Part shown: piece by piece, positions 32,844 through 47,072 of the stretch
How positions within the stretch are numbered: position 1 is the first letter of the stretch
Layout: every line of letters begins with the position of its first letter
Assembly (NCBI RefSeq): GCF_000002425.4
Contig: NC_037253.1
Span: forward strand, 8,613,176 to 8,677,175
Source: Physcomitrium patens
Lineage: Eukaryota; Streptophyta; Bryopsida; Funariales; Funariaceae
Reading direction: 5' to 3'
DNA length: 64,000 bases
Made by a program: the position numbers and the translations under genes
Notes under the pieces: generated by a model
The model's input: only the letters and a program-made list of their open reading frames with translations
Databases searched by the model: none
What the model was told of the DNA's origin: nothing

Positions 32844-35189
32844 CAAGCCTATCAATATTAGGACCAATGTATGGTGCAATAATTGTAAAGGCCATAGTCA
32901 TTTAGTAATAGAATACCCTTCATCCTCACAAATGATGGATTAATGTACATTTTACGGAGGAAAGCACTTAACAGCTAATTGTTGGAATCGGCAAAGGCAA
33001 CAACAATTCAGTAATTAGATCATGATCCCACTGACTCAATGGGACATCAATCAAGTTCAAACAAAAAATAGGTTTGGATGGAATAGAAATAGAACTAATC
33101 AACAAAATCGAGCATTCAATAACTTTCAAAGTTCTAATTTTAATTAGGGATCTGCATCAAATCCCTAGAGCTACGAAAAAGAGCAGGAGAGGTATCAGCA
33201 ATATGCTCCACCGACGTCATCAAAATAAATACCCTTAGTACCAACGGAACAACCAAGATCATTTTCTAACCCTACATGGAATAAGCCTAGTAGGTGTATA
33301 TCAGTGGAGACACCCAATATGCCTGATGGAGGTACAAGAAGACCACTTTGTTGTTTCTGTTGTAGATAGATTGACCATTATGCTAGTGAATGTCCCAATC
33401 CTAGAGCTAGTGACAATTATGCGCTAGTATGTGGGAATTGCAAGCAGCCGAGGCATACTTATCAACAATATAATGCTCCATTCAATTTCAATAATCAAAA
33501 TCAGCAGATTCAAAATCAAGGAAAAATGGAAGAAATAAATGAAGGTTCTTAAGATTCTCCAGTAAATCAGGTAGAATGTGTCCAAGTCATTCTTACCAGG
33601 ATTCAGCAAAAGGAGAAAGGACCAACTCAATATTTGAGTGAATCTCATACGAAGGGCCAATTTGATCCAATTATAGGGACATCCAATCCTAGTCTTGTTA
33701 TGGACCTCTTACCTAGTATGAGACCTGACTCGGTTGAGCAATCCAATGACGTCCCGATTATGAAGGCTTTGGTTTGGTTTCAAGCTGTTCTGTTCTCTAC
33801 ACAGTTTCGGGAAACGTCCTATCCATTGAAAGATCCTCTCGGGGGTACAAATTCCAAGGAAGCTCTGGCTATTGTTCTAATTCTAAGTCTAGGACAGAAG
33901 AATATTTTACCTCTCGAAGTTAAACTCAACCCAATAAAAAGAAAGAGGGCATTGGAAATTATCTTAAATATAGAACCTTATGATATTTTGAAGGATCTAG
34001 ACGCTATTCAGCCTTCTATTTCTATGAAGCAACTTCTAGCGGTCGCACCAAAGTACCGTTTTACATTGAATTCATCGTTAACATGACATAGGCAATGCAA
34101 TAAGCAAGTTTGTGAAGTCAGTTTGAACCTTGATCCAGGTGCATCAACCATTGATGTTTTGATTGATGGTGTTATGATATCAGGTGTTCAGGTGGATGGT
34201 GGTTCCAACGTCAATTTAATGAATGCTGATACAATAGATGCTTTAGATTTGGAACACTTAGTATCTACAATATTGGTATTAAGGATGGTAGATCATAGCC
34301 GGATTAAACCAATGGATATTCTACGGAGTGTTCAAACTATAATTGTCGGTATTATATATAAAATCGACTACATTATTTTTTGGTTACAACGATCATAGAA
34401 GCAGCCCAATACCCTGGAGTGGTGTACCAATGTGGCAGTTCGAGGGAGTACTTGATATACCTGTCGGATTCGAAAATCTCTGCTGAAGTTAGTATTGATT
34501 GAATGACCAAGTATGATATGCACCATGTGAGTGCCCTGGACATAAGATTCAGTACTTTGCACATGTTGGACTTATCGACTAATTTGAAATCCCTGCAGGA
34601 GTTGAAACAGAACATTGCCGCTGTACCTTTATATCAAACTATCAACTTGGCAACCATAGCAGAGCCTTGGACCATTAAGGTCTACGAAGGTATTAAAGAA
34701 TAGGAGTTGATCTGCTGGACAAAATTTTTCTTGCATCATAAATTCACTTTTGCTTGGACTTATAATGATCTAAAAAGTATCCCTCTTGAAGTTTGTGAGC
34801 ATCATATCATTTTAGAAGAGAATGCTAAACCGATATGATAGAGGCAATATCGCTTTAATCCTAAATATTTTCTCACTGTGAAAGAAGAATTGGACAAGCT
34901 TCTTGCGGTTGGTTTTATTTACTTGGTATTGAATAGTGAGTGAATTTCTCCAATCGTGATGGTATCAAAAAAGAACAGAAAAATCCAAATTTGTCAAGTT
35001 TTTTGAAAATTTAATACGGCCACCAAGAAAGATTACTTTCTATTATCTTTCACGGACAGTTTGGGTAACACGTTGTCATTATCACCAAGTAGTAAAAGAA
35101 TAGGAGTGGGACACCAATTAAAGTCATTCTGTGGTGTTATTTTGGATTGGTTGGAGTGCCATTTTCTTATGTTTCTTGTATATTCAAGA

Positions 35190-35465
35190 GTAGTAGTTTT
35201 AGTTAAGAGTTAACAGTGAAGAGTCAATCACAAGTGTCAATTGAAGATGTTCCAGAATGAATGAATCAATAGCAGCATAAATTGGAACTTCAGGATGTCT
35301 AGATCTTGAAACTGGAAGCTCAAGTCAATGAATTGAGAGAGTATAATGAAGATCTATCAAATCAGTTGAAAAAGGACTCAATGGAAGGATTTGAGGAGGA
35401 GGAAGATTTGCATTTAGAACCAGATTTGGTAGAACTTACATTTGATAATACAGCAAATAATTAAT
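35190..35465 (+). other. Coiled-coil region of element H1
   Basis: It is homologous to the H2 region at 319-615, including LKLEAQV and the acidic tail (EEEEDLHLEPDLVEL-like). It is more decayed than H2. Position after pol and before the 3' LTR is the same. Confidence 0.5.
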
Positions 35466-35572
35466 TGGGTGGACCATAGGAAATACTAACTTTGTAGAAT
35501 TTTGTTAAATAGTTTTTAGATAGGAATCAATTGTATGTTTGCGAGGACACTATACAGATAGGAGTGGGGCTA

Positions 35573-36317
35573 TATAGAAAAGATATTAATTCATTTTTGT
35601 AAGTTATTGATAAAATAGACTAATAGTCCATAGAATAATCAATTCAGGAGGACGAATGATTGATTTAGTTATTAAAAGCGGTTAATTACAAAATTACGAT
35701 TAGAATCTGAAAATCAAAAGCAATTATATAGGAGTTGTAGAAGTTTGTTGGAGTGCCAGATTGTGATAGTCATGAGTCGAGATAAGCTTGGTGCTACTTC
35801 TTTACCTCTTTGTTTCTTTGTTGTTGAAGAGTAATGGATAGTTTTTGAATACTGAGAAGTGAGTCTGTAGAATAAATCAGAGATTGATTTATGAGTTATT
35901 GATTATATAATTGGAGTATTGAGTGATTGAATTATATAAGGAGTTATTGGAAGATTATGATTGTTGTTTATTGAGAACTGTATGTGTTTGGACAGAAGAA
36001 GTCTGTGATTATAAAAATTATGTGAAATCAGATTGTTGGAGTAAAATCTGTTATTTCTAGTGTTGGATGGAAATTATTGTGTTTTAAGTGGTCTTTTGAG
36101 AGTGCAGGGTTGCACATTGTTGTTATTAGTTGATAAAGGAGTATTATTACTGGGAGAAAATATTGTAGTATTTTTTAGTGTTTTAGTAGTTTGGAATACA
36201 GTTAATTGTGTGATCCTAACAAGTAAAACTCATGCACTTAGTCTTTTCTTGTGTTCGAATTTCTCTATATATGTTTATTTAGAAAAAAATTGTAGAATAA
36301 ATAAAACAATAATTACA
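35573..36317 (+). repeat. 3' LTR of H1
   Basis: It follows the tract AGGAGTGGGGC and aligns with the 5' LTR at 24298. It ends ATAATTACA. Confidence 0.85.
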
Positions 36318-38796
36318 CATATATACTTCTATTAAAGAGTCATATGTATCCTTCATCCTTCTAATTGCATCAACTTTACTTGAATTTAATTTTCTACCAT
36401 AAAATCAATACAAATGTTTAACAAGGAGAACTTCTTATATTCCAAATGTAGATTTTGCTCCCAAAAGTGTAAAATAAACTTCTTTAAGTTAAGTTAAAAT
36501 CTTTTCATAAACTTATATATAATCAATAACATACTTACAATACACCCTTTCATCTAAAGTCTCATCTTTTTTTCTTTTTTTTATCTCCTTTGATAGGAGA
36601 ATCATCTAAAAAAAATATAGATTTTTTAAGAATGAAGTTTCTTAATACCTTGTTCATGCCATTCATCATTTGTGCAACTAAATTAATAGTACCTTGTGGA
36701 AGAACACAGATTTTAAGTAGTCCAAGTAATATTCTTATTGTTGTTAAATCTCTACTTTCATGTGTAAATTGAAATTGATCATAACTCAAACATAAACCAT
36801 CTATTGATTAAATCGCCCTTCCTACAAATACTTTTATAAACACATCTACTAAAGATCCTATATCTATATTTTTAATAGTTACAATATTCACTGACTATAT
36901 ATCTTCAATAAAATATAATGATCTATTTCTTTTAGGCACTATAAATCAACAACTAAAATATGGAGCAAAAAAAGACTTCAAAATCTTCATTTGTATTTTT
37001 TTCCTTCAATAATTCTACTAATTTAGGTAAGTATGTCCTTGGCATAAGAATTGGCCTTAGGTTCTAAAGCACATGTCATACTATGAAAATAATCATAGGA
37101 ACAATAATATAAGGATCTATACATCCTATTTTATGAAGTCCAAAGGCAAAAGATTTACCTTATTTTGCAAGTATTTTTTTTAAATATTCAATTTCTATTG
37201 GTAATAAAGAATCATCACATCCAACCTTTAATTCTTCAAAAGTTTTTTTTGTAAATTGATGTCTAATATTTTTAACATTCTTTAAACTATATTTCTTTGT
37301 TGCTTCTTTTAATTCTTTTATAGAATCTTTTGGAAAAGATTTGACAATCTATTTTACTTTCTTATCTACTATTTTATATTTTTTTATAATAACTTCAAGT
37401 TCTTGAAAAGATTCAAGTATAAAATAAACCTTTTTTGAATGAATTTCCACAACCTTATCATCATCTTCTAATTGAATAGATGCAACTAATTTCAAAGCAT
37501 CTTTCAATCCATTTTCTTCACAAATATCTAAAATATTCTCATTATTTTTTAGTGTCTCTAATCTACATAATTCTTTTTTAATATTATATTTTCTTTTTCT
37601 TTTCTTTCTTTATAAATCTTCAACTTTCTTGTACATAATACTTCCACATTCAAAAATTCTAATAAAGCTTGCATCAAAGATATCTATCTCTTGCAAGAAT
37701 ATTTCTTCTTTTATACTTTCATAACCTGCTTTATAGAGGTAATTTCTCAGAATCTTTGAATCCTTCAAGAATTCTTGCTATTGGCTTCTTTCTCAACCTA
37801 TATCAATTTCATTCATAATTAGGAGGTACAATTAGAATTTTTTTTTCTTTTCTTCCATCTTCATTATGTATCCATACATAAGTTAAATTATCATCAAACA
37901 CTTTTATTTCTAACTAAGTTTTTATAATATATGGTTGTCATAAAATCATTGAATAAGCTATTGTATCTTAAACAAAAAAATGTTACACTATTGCAACATT
38001 TCTAATCTAAATTTTAACATTTGAGCAAGCTCTTTATAATTCACCTTATATATTATGAGCTACTCATATTATCCATCCATGCTCCATATCAATTTTTCCC
38101 CTCTACTTCTTATAAATATCTTTAGATATAAGATTTATCTCGAAATCATAGTCAATTAAATCAATAACTCGTTCTTGTATACCTGCCACCTTCATCAATG
38201 CTTTTGTAGTTGTTTTTCCTAATGTTTTTGAGTATAATGGCTTAAAGCTTTTATTTCTTTATTATTATAATCTTTAAAATATACTCATTGATTATAATCA
38301 TTCTTTTTACTTAATGATTATTTGTAATAATTATCAACCTTTTCTTCTTCTTTATATATTCTTGCATAAATAGCATGATTTATTTTAGCTTCATTCATTA
38401 ATTATCTATTCTTTTTAATAATATTAATAATAATATTATGAAACTCCTTCTTTGTAATTCCTAAAATCTCATTCAATATGAACTCCAATTTAGCATTTAT
38501 TACACATTCTTCCAACATCCTCTTTAAATTTGTTACTATTTTAATATCATAGAGTATTTTATAAGCTATTGATTTATCTTTGTTTTTTTAAGTTTGCCTC
38601 TTGAAAGAATTTCTTTCTCTTATATCCTCAAAATTTCTTCTTCTTTTTTCTTCTATTGAGGCTTCATGTTGGCTCTTAGTAATATATGCATGAATTAAAA
38701 GAGCATCTACAAAATCTTCTTAAGATGTTGCATCTTGTATTGTAGCTGTAGTTTTCAATAATTCTTCTCAAAGCATCTTTCTTATTTGTATTGTAC

Positions 38797-39600
38797 TATT
38801 ATGGACATACATATTTAGTATGATATTTATCTATATGATTAAATAGAAGTAAATAAAAATAAATTTATTTCATAATATTTTCTAAAGAAGCTTTTTTGAA
38901 GCTTCATAGATACTACTTTGACTTTACATATATTTATAGTTGATTGATAGGATAGAAACTTAATCAATAAGTTAACCACATGTTGATAGCTTGTGAAATA
39001 AGTTAACCATATGGCATACATATAAAAAACTTGTATCATAAGTTAAGATACATGTCTTGTAAAGTCAACACATTTTAAAGATCCTATTGGATATTGCCAT
39101 ATAGCTCTTAATTAAGAATATATATAGAATCAAGAATGAAGCCTTCTTTACTCTTGTCAATGCTTTTTTAGTCTTTAGTCTTATTTCAAGACTTTCTAAT
39201 TATTTTTATTTTTGGCAATAGCTATTTCAATTTAATACTATATCATCTTTAAGTGACTTTTTAGTTCTTTTGAATAATATAAGAGTATATTGAAGATTTC
39301 TTTATTGAAGCTTTGTATCTTTGATAGTTTGATAAGAATACTAATTTTCTTTTTTTTCTTTTTTTTAGAAATGAGTGAATTATACTACTTCTAATATTTT
39401 AATTTAAAGGTTGCGGATTATCCATCTTCAAACAAACTATTTAATTTTCAAGCACTATTTTTTTTTTCTTAAAGACAATAAATTATTCCTCTTAATAGAA
39501 ATTTTTATTCAATATTAGAAATTATAAAATATTCTCTTTTAATTTTACTCATATATTTATTAAATTATTTAAAATAAAAGAAAAAATTATGTATGCTATA
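38797..39600 (+). mobile_element. Chromovirus C2: 5' LTR and leader only
   Basis: The LTR (38797-39326) matches C1 and C3. The following leader keeps AAAGGTTGCGGATTATCC, the module seen in the leader of copy A. The element then stops near 39600, where F2 sequence begins. It is an old fragment. Confidence 0.6.
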
Positions 39601-39639
39601 CTTGGTAAAAGTGAGAATAGATTTATAACTATTACACAT

Positions 39640-41989
39640 CTTTACAAACTTGTCAATATGTGAGTATAAAATTCATAAGATTCATAAGATTCTACCATCT
39701 ATTTATAATAAATTACTAATAGATATATTAGATGTAATCCATTTCAATGACAAATTTTTGAATATATTTGACAAGTTTCATAAGATTCTACAAAATCTGC
39801 GACATCCTTATATATGCGATTCTACCAATATTTTTTTTTACCTTTGCAAATGTTACCTTAATGCTTTGATATCCATCCCACCAAATTTTATGAAATTCTT
39901 TAATGATATTTTGTTGAATGCCATAGTCACATACAACTCATTGAGGCATTCCATTCCTTTAGTTTAAATACTTCCATAAAAATCTATCTTCAAGAAAATA
40001 TCCATAAGCCGTCATCTAAATTCTTTTAAACTCATAATCCATCTAATCTTCTTGTTGCTTTAATTTACTTAAGTACTTTCTAATGTGTAACCATTTCACC
40101 ATCATATAACTCCTCCAAAAATACTTCAAGTAGTGTAGTCAAATACAACCTCTCTTTTTGCACATGAAGTTGAATAAAAGTTAGTAACAACATTTTTTTT
40201 ATGATCAATCATATCTTCATTATCATCATAATGTACTCACAACAACAGATTTGCAACCACATTATCTTTTTCCAAAATATGCTTGAATTCTATATTCATA
40301 TCTTAATGTATGCTATCTACCTTAACATTGCAATATTCAACATTCAACAACAAACAATCATACTTAATAATGGTAGGCAATTTGTTTCAACAATCACAGT
40401 TGTACCAATCAAGTATTCTTTCTCATTTTTCATTGCAATTACTATGCCTTATAATTCTCTCTTGACTTAAGTATAAGTCTATTGAGAAAGATTTAAAACC
40501 TTTGCTCTAAATCTAACTATATATCTATTTTCCTCTTCATCATCTTGTCCATTTGCCCACCCAATACCTATTGGACTAGCATCAATCATCAATATCACCA
40601 GCCTTTCTAAATCATAATTAATCTTTCTTTAAGTTGATAGTAAAGAAAGAAGTTTCTTCAACTTTTTTATTGCCTTGCTTCCCACAATATTCTATTGAAA
40701 TTTAAATTATTTCTTTAATAAATAATATAATAATTCTACTATATGTACAAAATGTGAAATCCAAATATAATAAAAAATGCATAATCTCAAAAACCTTTGA
40801 ACCTCTAATGTATTTGAACATTTTTTTTATCTTTTGAATTGCATCTACTTTACCTATTGATGGCTTGCATCTCTATAATCCACACATATGTCCTACCATC
40901 AAAACTTTCTTTATTCCAAATATTGATTTTGCTCCAAATAAGGTTAAATAAACTTCTTCTAACCTTGTCAAAATCTTCTCACAATCATCAATATGATTTA
41001 CCACAAACTTTCTACATCCTTTTGAATCCAATATTCGATCCTTTTCTTCTTCTTTATATTTTTTAATTGGCACATTATCTAAAAAAATTAGTCTTTTTCT
41101 TGAAATAAAATCTCTTAATATCTTATGCATTTCATTCATCATATGTACAAATTTATAGTCTCTTGTGATAATGTACACATTCTAACTAATTCCAATGGCA
41201 TCTTTATAGTTATTAAATTTCTACTTTGTATTATCAATTGAAATTGATCATATTCCAAATAAAAATTATACATAGAATAAATTTTTTATCTTCCAAACAC
41301 CTTTGTAAATTCATCCACTATTGGACTAGAATCCATATTCTTAATAGTCACGTAATTTAAGTAATTCATATAGACATGTCTTAAATAAACTTCAATGTTC
41401 TATTTTTCTGAGGTATCATGAATCATCAATTAGAATTTGGTACAATAGATGGTTCTGAAATTTCCATCTTAATCTTCTCATTGATAAATTCAACAAGCTT
41501 AGACAAATAAGCCTTTGAAACCGAAATTTGCCTTAAATTCCATGGTTCATATAGAATTGTGAAAATAACCATAGATACCACTATACTTGCATCCGTATAT
41601 TATATTTTATTTGGTTTAAATGCAAATGCCTTGCCATATTAAAAAAAAATCTCTTTGAAATATTGTTCTTTATCTTCCATCAAAAAATCCTCACATCCTA
41701 TCTTCAAGCCATCTAATATCAAATTACCTTTAAATTTATGCCTTATTTTCCTTAGATTTATCAAATTAGGTTGCATAGAAGCCTTTTCAACCCTTTTCTT
41801 ATAATCCAATGGTAGTGGCAATACCACCAGTTTAATCTTCTTGGCAATTGCCTTGTATTTAGTTTCTACCTTCACATTATATCCATCAATATATTCTTTT
41901 TTCTTATTATAAAATTCTTTAGATTACACATTTACTACCTTATTATTACTCTCAAAATTCAAATCCAATAATACTTGCAATTTATTCGT
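39640..41989 (-). mobile_element. Ty3/gypsy F2 fragment
   Basis: The minus strand keeps a protease-to-RT linker (41639-41875, with LVVLPLPLDYKKRVEKA and ILDGLKIGCEDFL), reverse transcriptase (40873-41178, with LRDF, FLDNVPIK and VGHMCG), an RNase H region and integrase remnants. It is the same lineage as F1 and serves as the uninterrupted reference for the H1 insertion site. It is old and broken. Confidence 0.6.
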
Positions 41990-44404
41990 TGTTGGCATAG
42001 AGAGAGTTTACCTTAAGAAAGAACTAGGTTCTTGGCTATCACTAATTGCTCAAACAAGCTTCAAAATAAAAGAAGCCCTAAGTTTATATATAAAATTTCT
42101 CTTTTGGAGCTATTACACCAAATACATAAGCCTCAAGTAACCAACAATACCTAAAATGTGATAAAATCCTCTAAAACCTTGTATACCCTTATGTAGAAAT
42201 TTTCTTAAAATTCAATACCTCATATCTCTTGATCTGATCGTCTAAATTTATTCAAATTTTATATGAAGTACTGATGTATTCTTATCAACTCCCACAACAA
42301 ATTTCAATTACAAATTTTTTGAAGATCTTGAGATATCTTGAAAATCCTAATAGTCACTTTAAATCCTTGTTTTTATATCCCTGCGTTGTCGTGATATAAT
42401 ACGACTATATAGTGAAATTATAATCAAAATTGAATTTCTAATTAATATCTAATTATCTTAGTTTAATTAAAATTTGAGGTATCTAAACATGGCTTTTATA
42501 AAAGCCTCTTAGGTTATTTTCTTATCTTAATAATTAGTAGGTTTAAGGTTAGTTACTAATTTTACCTTCTAGGTTGTAGAGACTCTTCTACTACCTTAGA
42601 AAGACCATAAATTGATGAAATCAGATTAGAAGAGGTAAATAATTAGTATAATTGGTACTAAGGTTAAGTTGAGAGTAGGATTGGGCTAAAAAATCCTTAG
42701 GATAGGATAGATTGATACCCAAAGGTCGACCATTTGTGAGACAGGGTCAAAATCAGACCTTTAGACACTAAAACGACGGCCTAGGGCAAAATAGGGTTTC
42801 ATTCGAAGATCAGAGTTTAGGACTTGAGAGCTGGCTTGAATTTCATTCCAAAGAGATAAGAATTATTATGAGAGGGTTTTGGAAGACTTAGCAATTGTTG
42901 TTCAAAGTCAGGGTTTATATCACTAATTTGGGTTTTATATAATATAATTAGGGCTAGCAATTTTGGCTAGTTTGTGCAATTGGCATAACATCTATGGTTG
43001 AAAATTTGATATTATTTGGATTATTAGGTGTGCTAAGTGTATACAAATTTTTTTCATAGTCTAACAGCGTGGTTTAGAGATATCTAGATTTTAGCACAAG
43101 AGGGTTTCAGAAGGTGGCAGTTTGAGGTTGAGTAGGGTTTCTATAATATCTAAAGATCTATTAGTCGGATTAAAGTGAAAATTAACATAGTATTGGAAGG
43201 CTTAAAGATCAAGCTACACACCAATTTTGAGACAAAGTTAATAGTTAAAGAAGGAGAAATAATTGCTGGGATTTTTGCTTGACTTTTCAAGTTGGTAGCT
43301 GAGTGACATTGGTGCAATTTTTGGAGGTTTTCTCACAATTTGTAAGTTGGATTGGGCTAAAAATTCTTGAGCATTTAGAAGACTTGCATTGAAAATTGCA
43401 TGCAAAATTCTACATCAAGTGGACGGTCGGATTCGTTGTTACAGTTTATTAAATCTCACTGATTAGGATTGGGGTTTATAAGAAAAATCTAAATTACTTA
43501 AATATGAAAGTAATAAGGTAATTGGGATTTATATATGGTTAAGACTACTAAGAAGAGTATTTTAAGCACTTTTAAATTGAAATTCAGATTATATTTTTGC
43601 ATGGATGAAACCTATTAGGGTTTCTTGGCTACTTGTGAAACATAATCTCACCTTCCACAGCTAAGTCCATGGTGCATTCATGAGAAAAACAACATGTAGT
43701 ATGATAGTGTGCAATTTTCTTTATATCTCACAAAATAAAAGCTCAAATGCCACAAAATTTGAATGTATAGCTTTATAACACAAAACATTTCATTTTCCAA
43801 AAAGTTTAAGCCAAAGATTTGTCTAAGAACTCAAGTTATGGCTCCAACCATTACTGTAAATAAAACCACTCACTTACAGAATTTGATTTGGAAGCATTGC
43901 CTTCAACTCCTTGTATCTCCTTTCTATGAAATTCAAAAGTAACAATTCTTTCATAAAAAATATAAGCTTTGAAATCATCATTCTAGTTGCATCTTTTTAT
44001 ATTCAAAAACTATTGTACAATTCCTTGTATTCACAAAAGAGTAACAATATATCTTAAATTAATACCTTAATTTCAAATGACAATAACTTCTTCATCCTAA
44101 CTCCAAATCCTCTAATTTTTGTACACAAATTATAGCTCAAATCTTAAACCTTACAACCTTGGCTTCTAATTTCCAAATGCTTCTTTTGAAATTGCTGAAA
44201 TCCTTCTTAAGGTCGCAGGGAGCCTCCTCAAAATCCATTGGACATGGTATTCGACCAATATGGATGAAGTTTTCCATTCTTTGCCTTCATCTAACCATGC
44301 CTTGCTTTCATCCCTTCCAATTAGCCTCCTATTAGTTTGGATTTTCTTTCTTAGGCTTTCACCTTCTTCCAAGGCTTCATATTAAATATTTAGGTCCTAT
44401 ATAG

Positions 44405-44435
<31 letters not shown>

Positions 44436-44589
44436 CCAAAATCAAAACAAATAAAAGAAACAAAATAAGGTTTCTTATACCAAGTCCTTTTAATTTAATC
44501 TATTAATTATTTTAACACACATTTAGATTTATCAATATATAATATATTTTAACTAATTTTTACATATTATAAGCATCTACAGTATGATA
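41990..44589 (-). repeat. LTR E copy 1, interrupted by LTR D copy 1
   Basis: Outside the inserted D segment the sequence aligns with E at 51659-52989 and 62070-63323. On the minus strand it follows a purine tract (GAGAGGGGGTGG, near 44590-44601), so it is probably the 3' LTR of the F3 fragment to its right. A TA microsatellite at 44404-44428 may act as its TATA region. Confidence 0.6.
42387..43706 (+). repeat. LTR D copy 1, solo, inserted in E
   Basis: The 1.32-kb segment starts TGTCGTGATATAATACGAC and ends TATGATA. It interrupts an E LTR whose intact form is seen at 62455-62475. The flanks GCGT (42383-42386) and GTGT (43707-43710) suggest a decayed 4-bp duplication. It has no coding capacity. 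It is about 80% identical to D copy 2 by eye. Confidence 0.7.
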
Positions 44590-47072
44590 TCCACCCCCTC
44601 TCAACGTGTACATCCTTTGGTATGTGGCAATCTTACCATCTCTATCCTCTTTATCTTCATCTCTTTTTGCATCTTCTTCTTAGTCTAGATATAGTGTTTC
44701 AAAATCTAAAAGATTATTTGGAATAAATCTACCATTTCTTCTTTTAAATGCCTTAATCTACTTTCCAGCTATAGATATCTTCAACATTGTACCATCCAAC
44801 TTACAAAATGTATATATTTCATTGTGTTGGATTGTTGTATTTATATATGAATCAAACTGTCTTTAAACAAATTTCTTCTATATATTATATTGGTGGTCTA
44901 AAGTACCATTAAAAACCTCTATTTTTATATCTTCTATATTATTTGAAACTCTTAATATCTATTTTTGGCTGATATCAATAGATCATTTTTTTCAATCAAA
45001 AAGTCTCCTAGATGTGATTTCTTTTCAAATTTATGAACAATCAAAGCTAAAATCATTACTTCAAGCTCTCCAAGCTTCATCTTTGTCCAAAATAAATGAT
45101 AATAATGCACCTTTCCTTCTTTACTACATTCAAAGTTGTAGTTATCAACATAAATAAGTACCTTTGTATTCTTGTGAATCATCTTTTCATTTGTTGTTTC
45201 TCCAACTATGTATTTTTGAATTTGGATGGTCTAAGCTTTTTTTGTTAAGCCTTACACTCCTCCATATTCAAATTCACCTTGATTTTGGATATATGTTGTA
45301 TCCATAATAATCCCTATATTATTTATATTCATTCTAGCAAATATTTGTAAAATCTCATTTTATCATTTTTCCATTGAAAAATTCTTCTATTTCTTCAACT
45401 TCCTCTTTTTGAGCCTTATTAGAGCCAATTTCTTGGTCTTTTTTGTAGCCATCATTAATCATAGGATCACATTTAAGAGCAAATATTTAGCCAATCTCTT
45501 TTCTTTAATGCATAGTTACTTGAATATCCAATGCTTTTGCCATAATAGCTTCAGCTTTGGCTTTGGTAACATCATCCTTTTCCTTTATTTTGTCTTTCTC
45601 CTACCATTCCTTTGGTATTAATATATCTCCAAGATGAGCAAAAGAAGGTACTTTTACTAGTTTTTGTCTTTCATAAGTTTCTTTATTATTTGGAAATCTC
45701 TTCTTGCTTCTAAGTTTGGTAGCATTTTTTCACGAATAGCTCTACTTTTTTTTTCTTCAACCATCACATTATGCAAACCATCATGTTTGTCTTCATATAA
45801 AAATGTTTTAATGCTAATGACATCAACTGGATGATTTTATCTAGTCATTTTCTTCATAGCTTCAACTTCTCTGATTATGACTTCTATAATTGGTAAGAAA
45901 TTAGCCTTAACTATTTTTTACTCAATTATAATAGAACAAGACTCAATTTCTTTCCCTTGTATGGCATTGTTCTTTAATATTTGCTCTTCCACCAATTTTT
46001 TCATGCCACTCTTTCCAAAATTAATCTTCAAAGGCTCATCTGACTTTATGAGACTTATCTTACCTTCTTTAAAATATACAATACCATCTTTGATTGCAAC
46101 CTTATAGCTGTCACATTCACAATGCTTATGGTTTAGATCATCACACCACATACATCTCTCCATAAATCCTTTTGAACCTTCAACTAACTTTGATGAACTT
46201 ATTAGTTGAGATTTCTTGAACTCACTCATTTTTACATTCAAATCTCGTGTGTCTTTAATTAATTCTTCAAGAGTGTCATCTTTAATAGTTTTTATTTCTT
46301 TTTGAGGTGGCACTAGATTTTGAGATGTAGGCATTGGCTCCAATCTTGATATTAAATCATGAATTTTAATCTTTTACTGTTTAGCCAAAAGTCCCACTGT
46401 CTCTTTTATAAGCTTCCAATTATTTATGAAACCACTCTCAAATGTCTTGTCTACTAGATAAAAGAAAAGCTTGTCTTTCAAGTGTTCATCAACTGCTTAT
46501 AAGAATAATCCAATTTTCCTTACTTCCAATAGCTACCTCTTTTGACGTGGTAATTGACCAAACTTAGTTTCAAATTCCTTGATTAATTTATTTGGAGCCA
46601 TTTGATTCCTTGGCCTTTTCTTAATTTCCTCCAAAAAAGTTACTTTGGTCATTCTTTCTAAATCTTCTTCAAATAATTCATCTTTTAAGAATTTTTCAAA
46701 TTTCTTCCATGATATAGCCTCTACATGCAATTCTTGCACTCTCTCCCTAATTTTTTGGTACCACTGCCAAATCAAAGATGATAATCATCTTCATTTCTAA
46801 AACTTGATGCAATTCCATTTCACATATATAAATCCTAAGGAACTTAGTGATGTTCCTGCTATCAAATCTTCCAACCTTATCGACTACTATTTGTAAGGCC
46901 TTAGTAGTGCTCCTATCCTCTTCATGCACCTCTAGTCTTTCTTCCATAAATTGAGCAAATGCTTTGAATAAATCATGTGCACCAACTCTTTCTGATAATC
47001 TAAACTATAGATTTTGATCTTTTATTTCAACTTGTTGAAAAATTAGTGCCTTAAGACTCTTTGAGTAGAAGC
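44590..47072 (-). mobile_element. Ty3/gypsy F3 fragment (gag and 3' end)
   Basis: Minus-strand gag (46533-46947) is followed by a zinc-knuckle segment (45918-46343) with CMWCDDLNHKHCECDSYK and then INFGKSGMKKLVEEQI. A further piece (about 44700-45180) resembles an integrase tail (KLDGTMLKISIAGK). No reverse transcriptase was found between them, so the element is internally deleted. It is old and broken. Confidence 0.55.

Larger units (their letters stand above)
24298..36317 (+). mobile_element. Ty3/gypsy H1 (Athila/Tat-like), carrying chromovirus A
   Basis: It has a 5' LTR (24298 to about 25050), a primer site, gag (about 25240-26640 and 32849-33560), protease (about 34120-34260), the start of reverse transcriptase (about 34830-35060), a coiled-coil region (about 35190-35465) and a 3' LTR (35573-36317). 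The CCHC-type knuckles lie near 32870-33450. Most of pol after the first reverse transcriptase block is missing. The flanks CCTAT (24293-24297) and CATAT (36318-36322) look like a decayed 5-bp target duplication. It is broken many times and older than A. Confidence 0.78.
21040..38796 (-). mobile_element. Ty3/gypsy F1, split by element H1
   Basis: On the minus strand the order is gag (about 38440-38760), protease and linker (about 37000-38300), reverse transcriptase (about 36330-36790), then after the H1 insertion integrase (about 22690-24297) and a 3' LTR. The reverse transcriptase keeps SYDQFQF, LPQGTINLVAQMMNGMNKVL and FLDDSPIKG, marks of a lineage distinct from the chromoviruses. The integrase tail has a TTIHDN..YLLKELDG-like block. 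The sequence on both sides of H1 lines up with the uninterrupted F2 copy (about 40740-40860). No 5' LTR was recognised. It is old and broken throughout. Confidence 0.65.
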
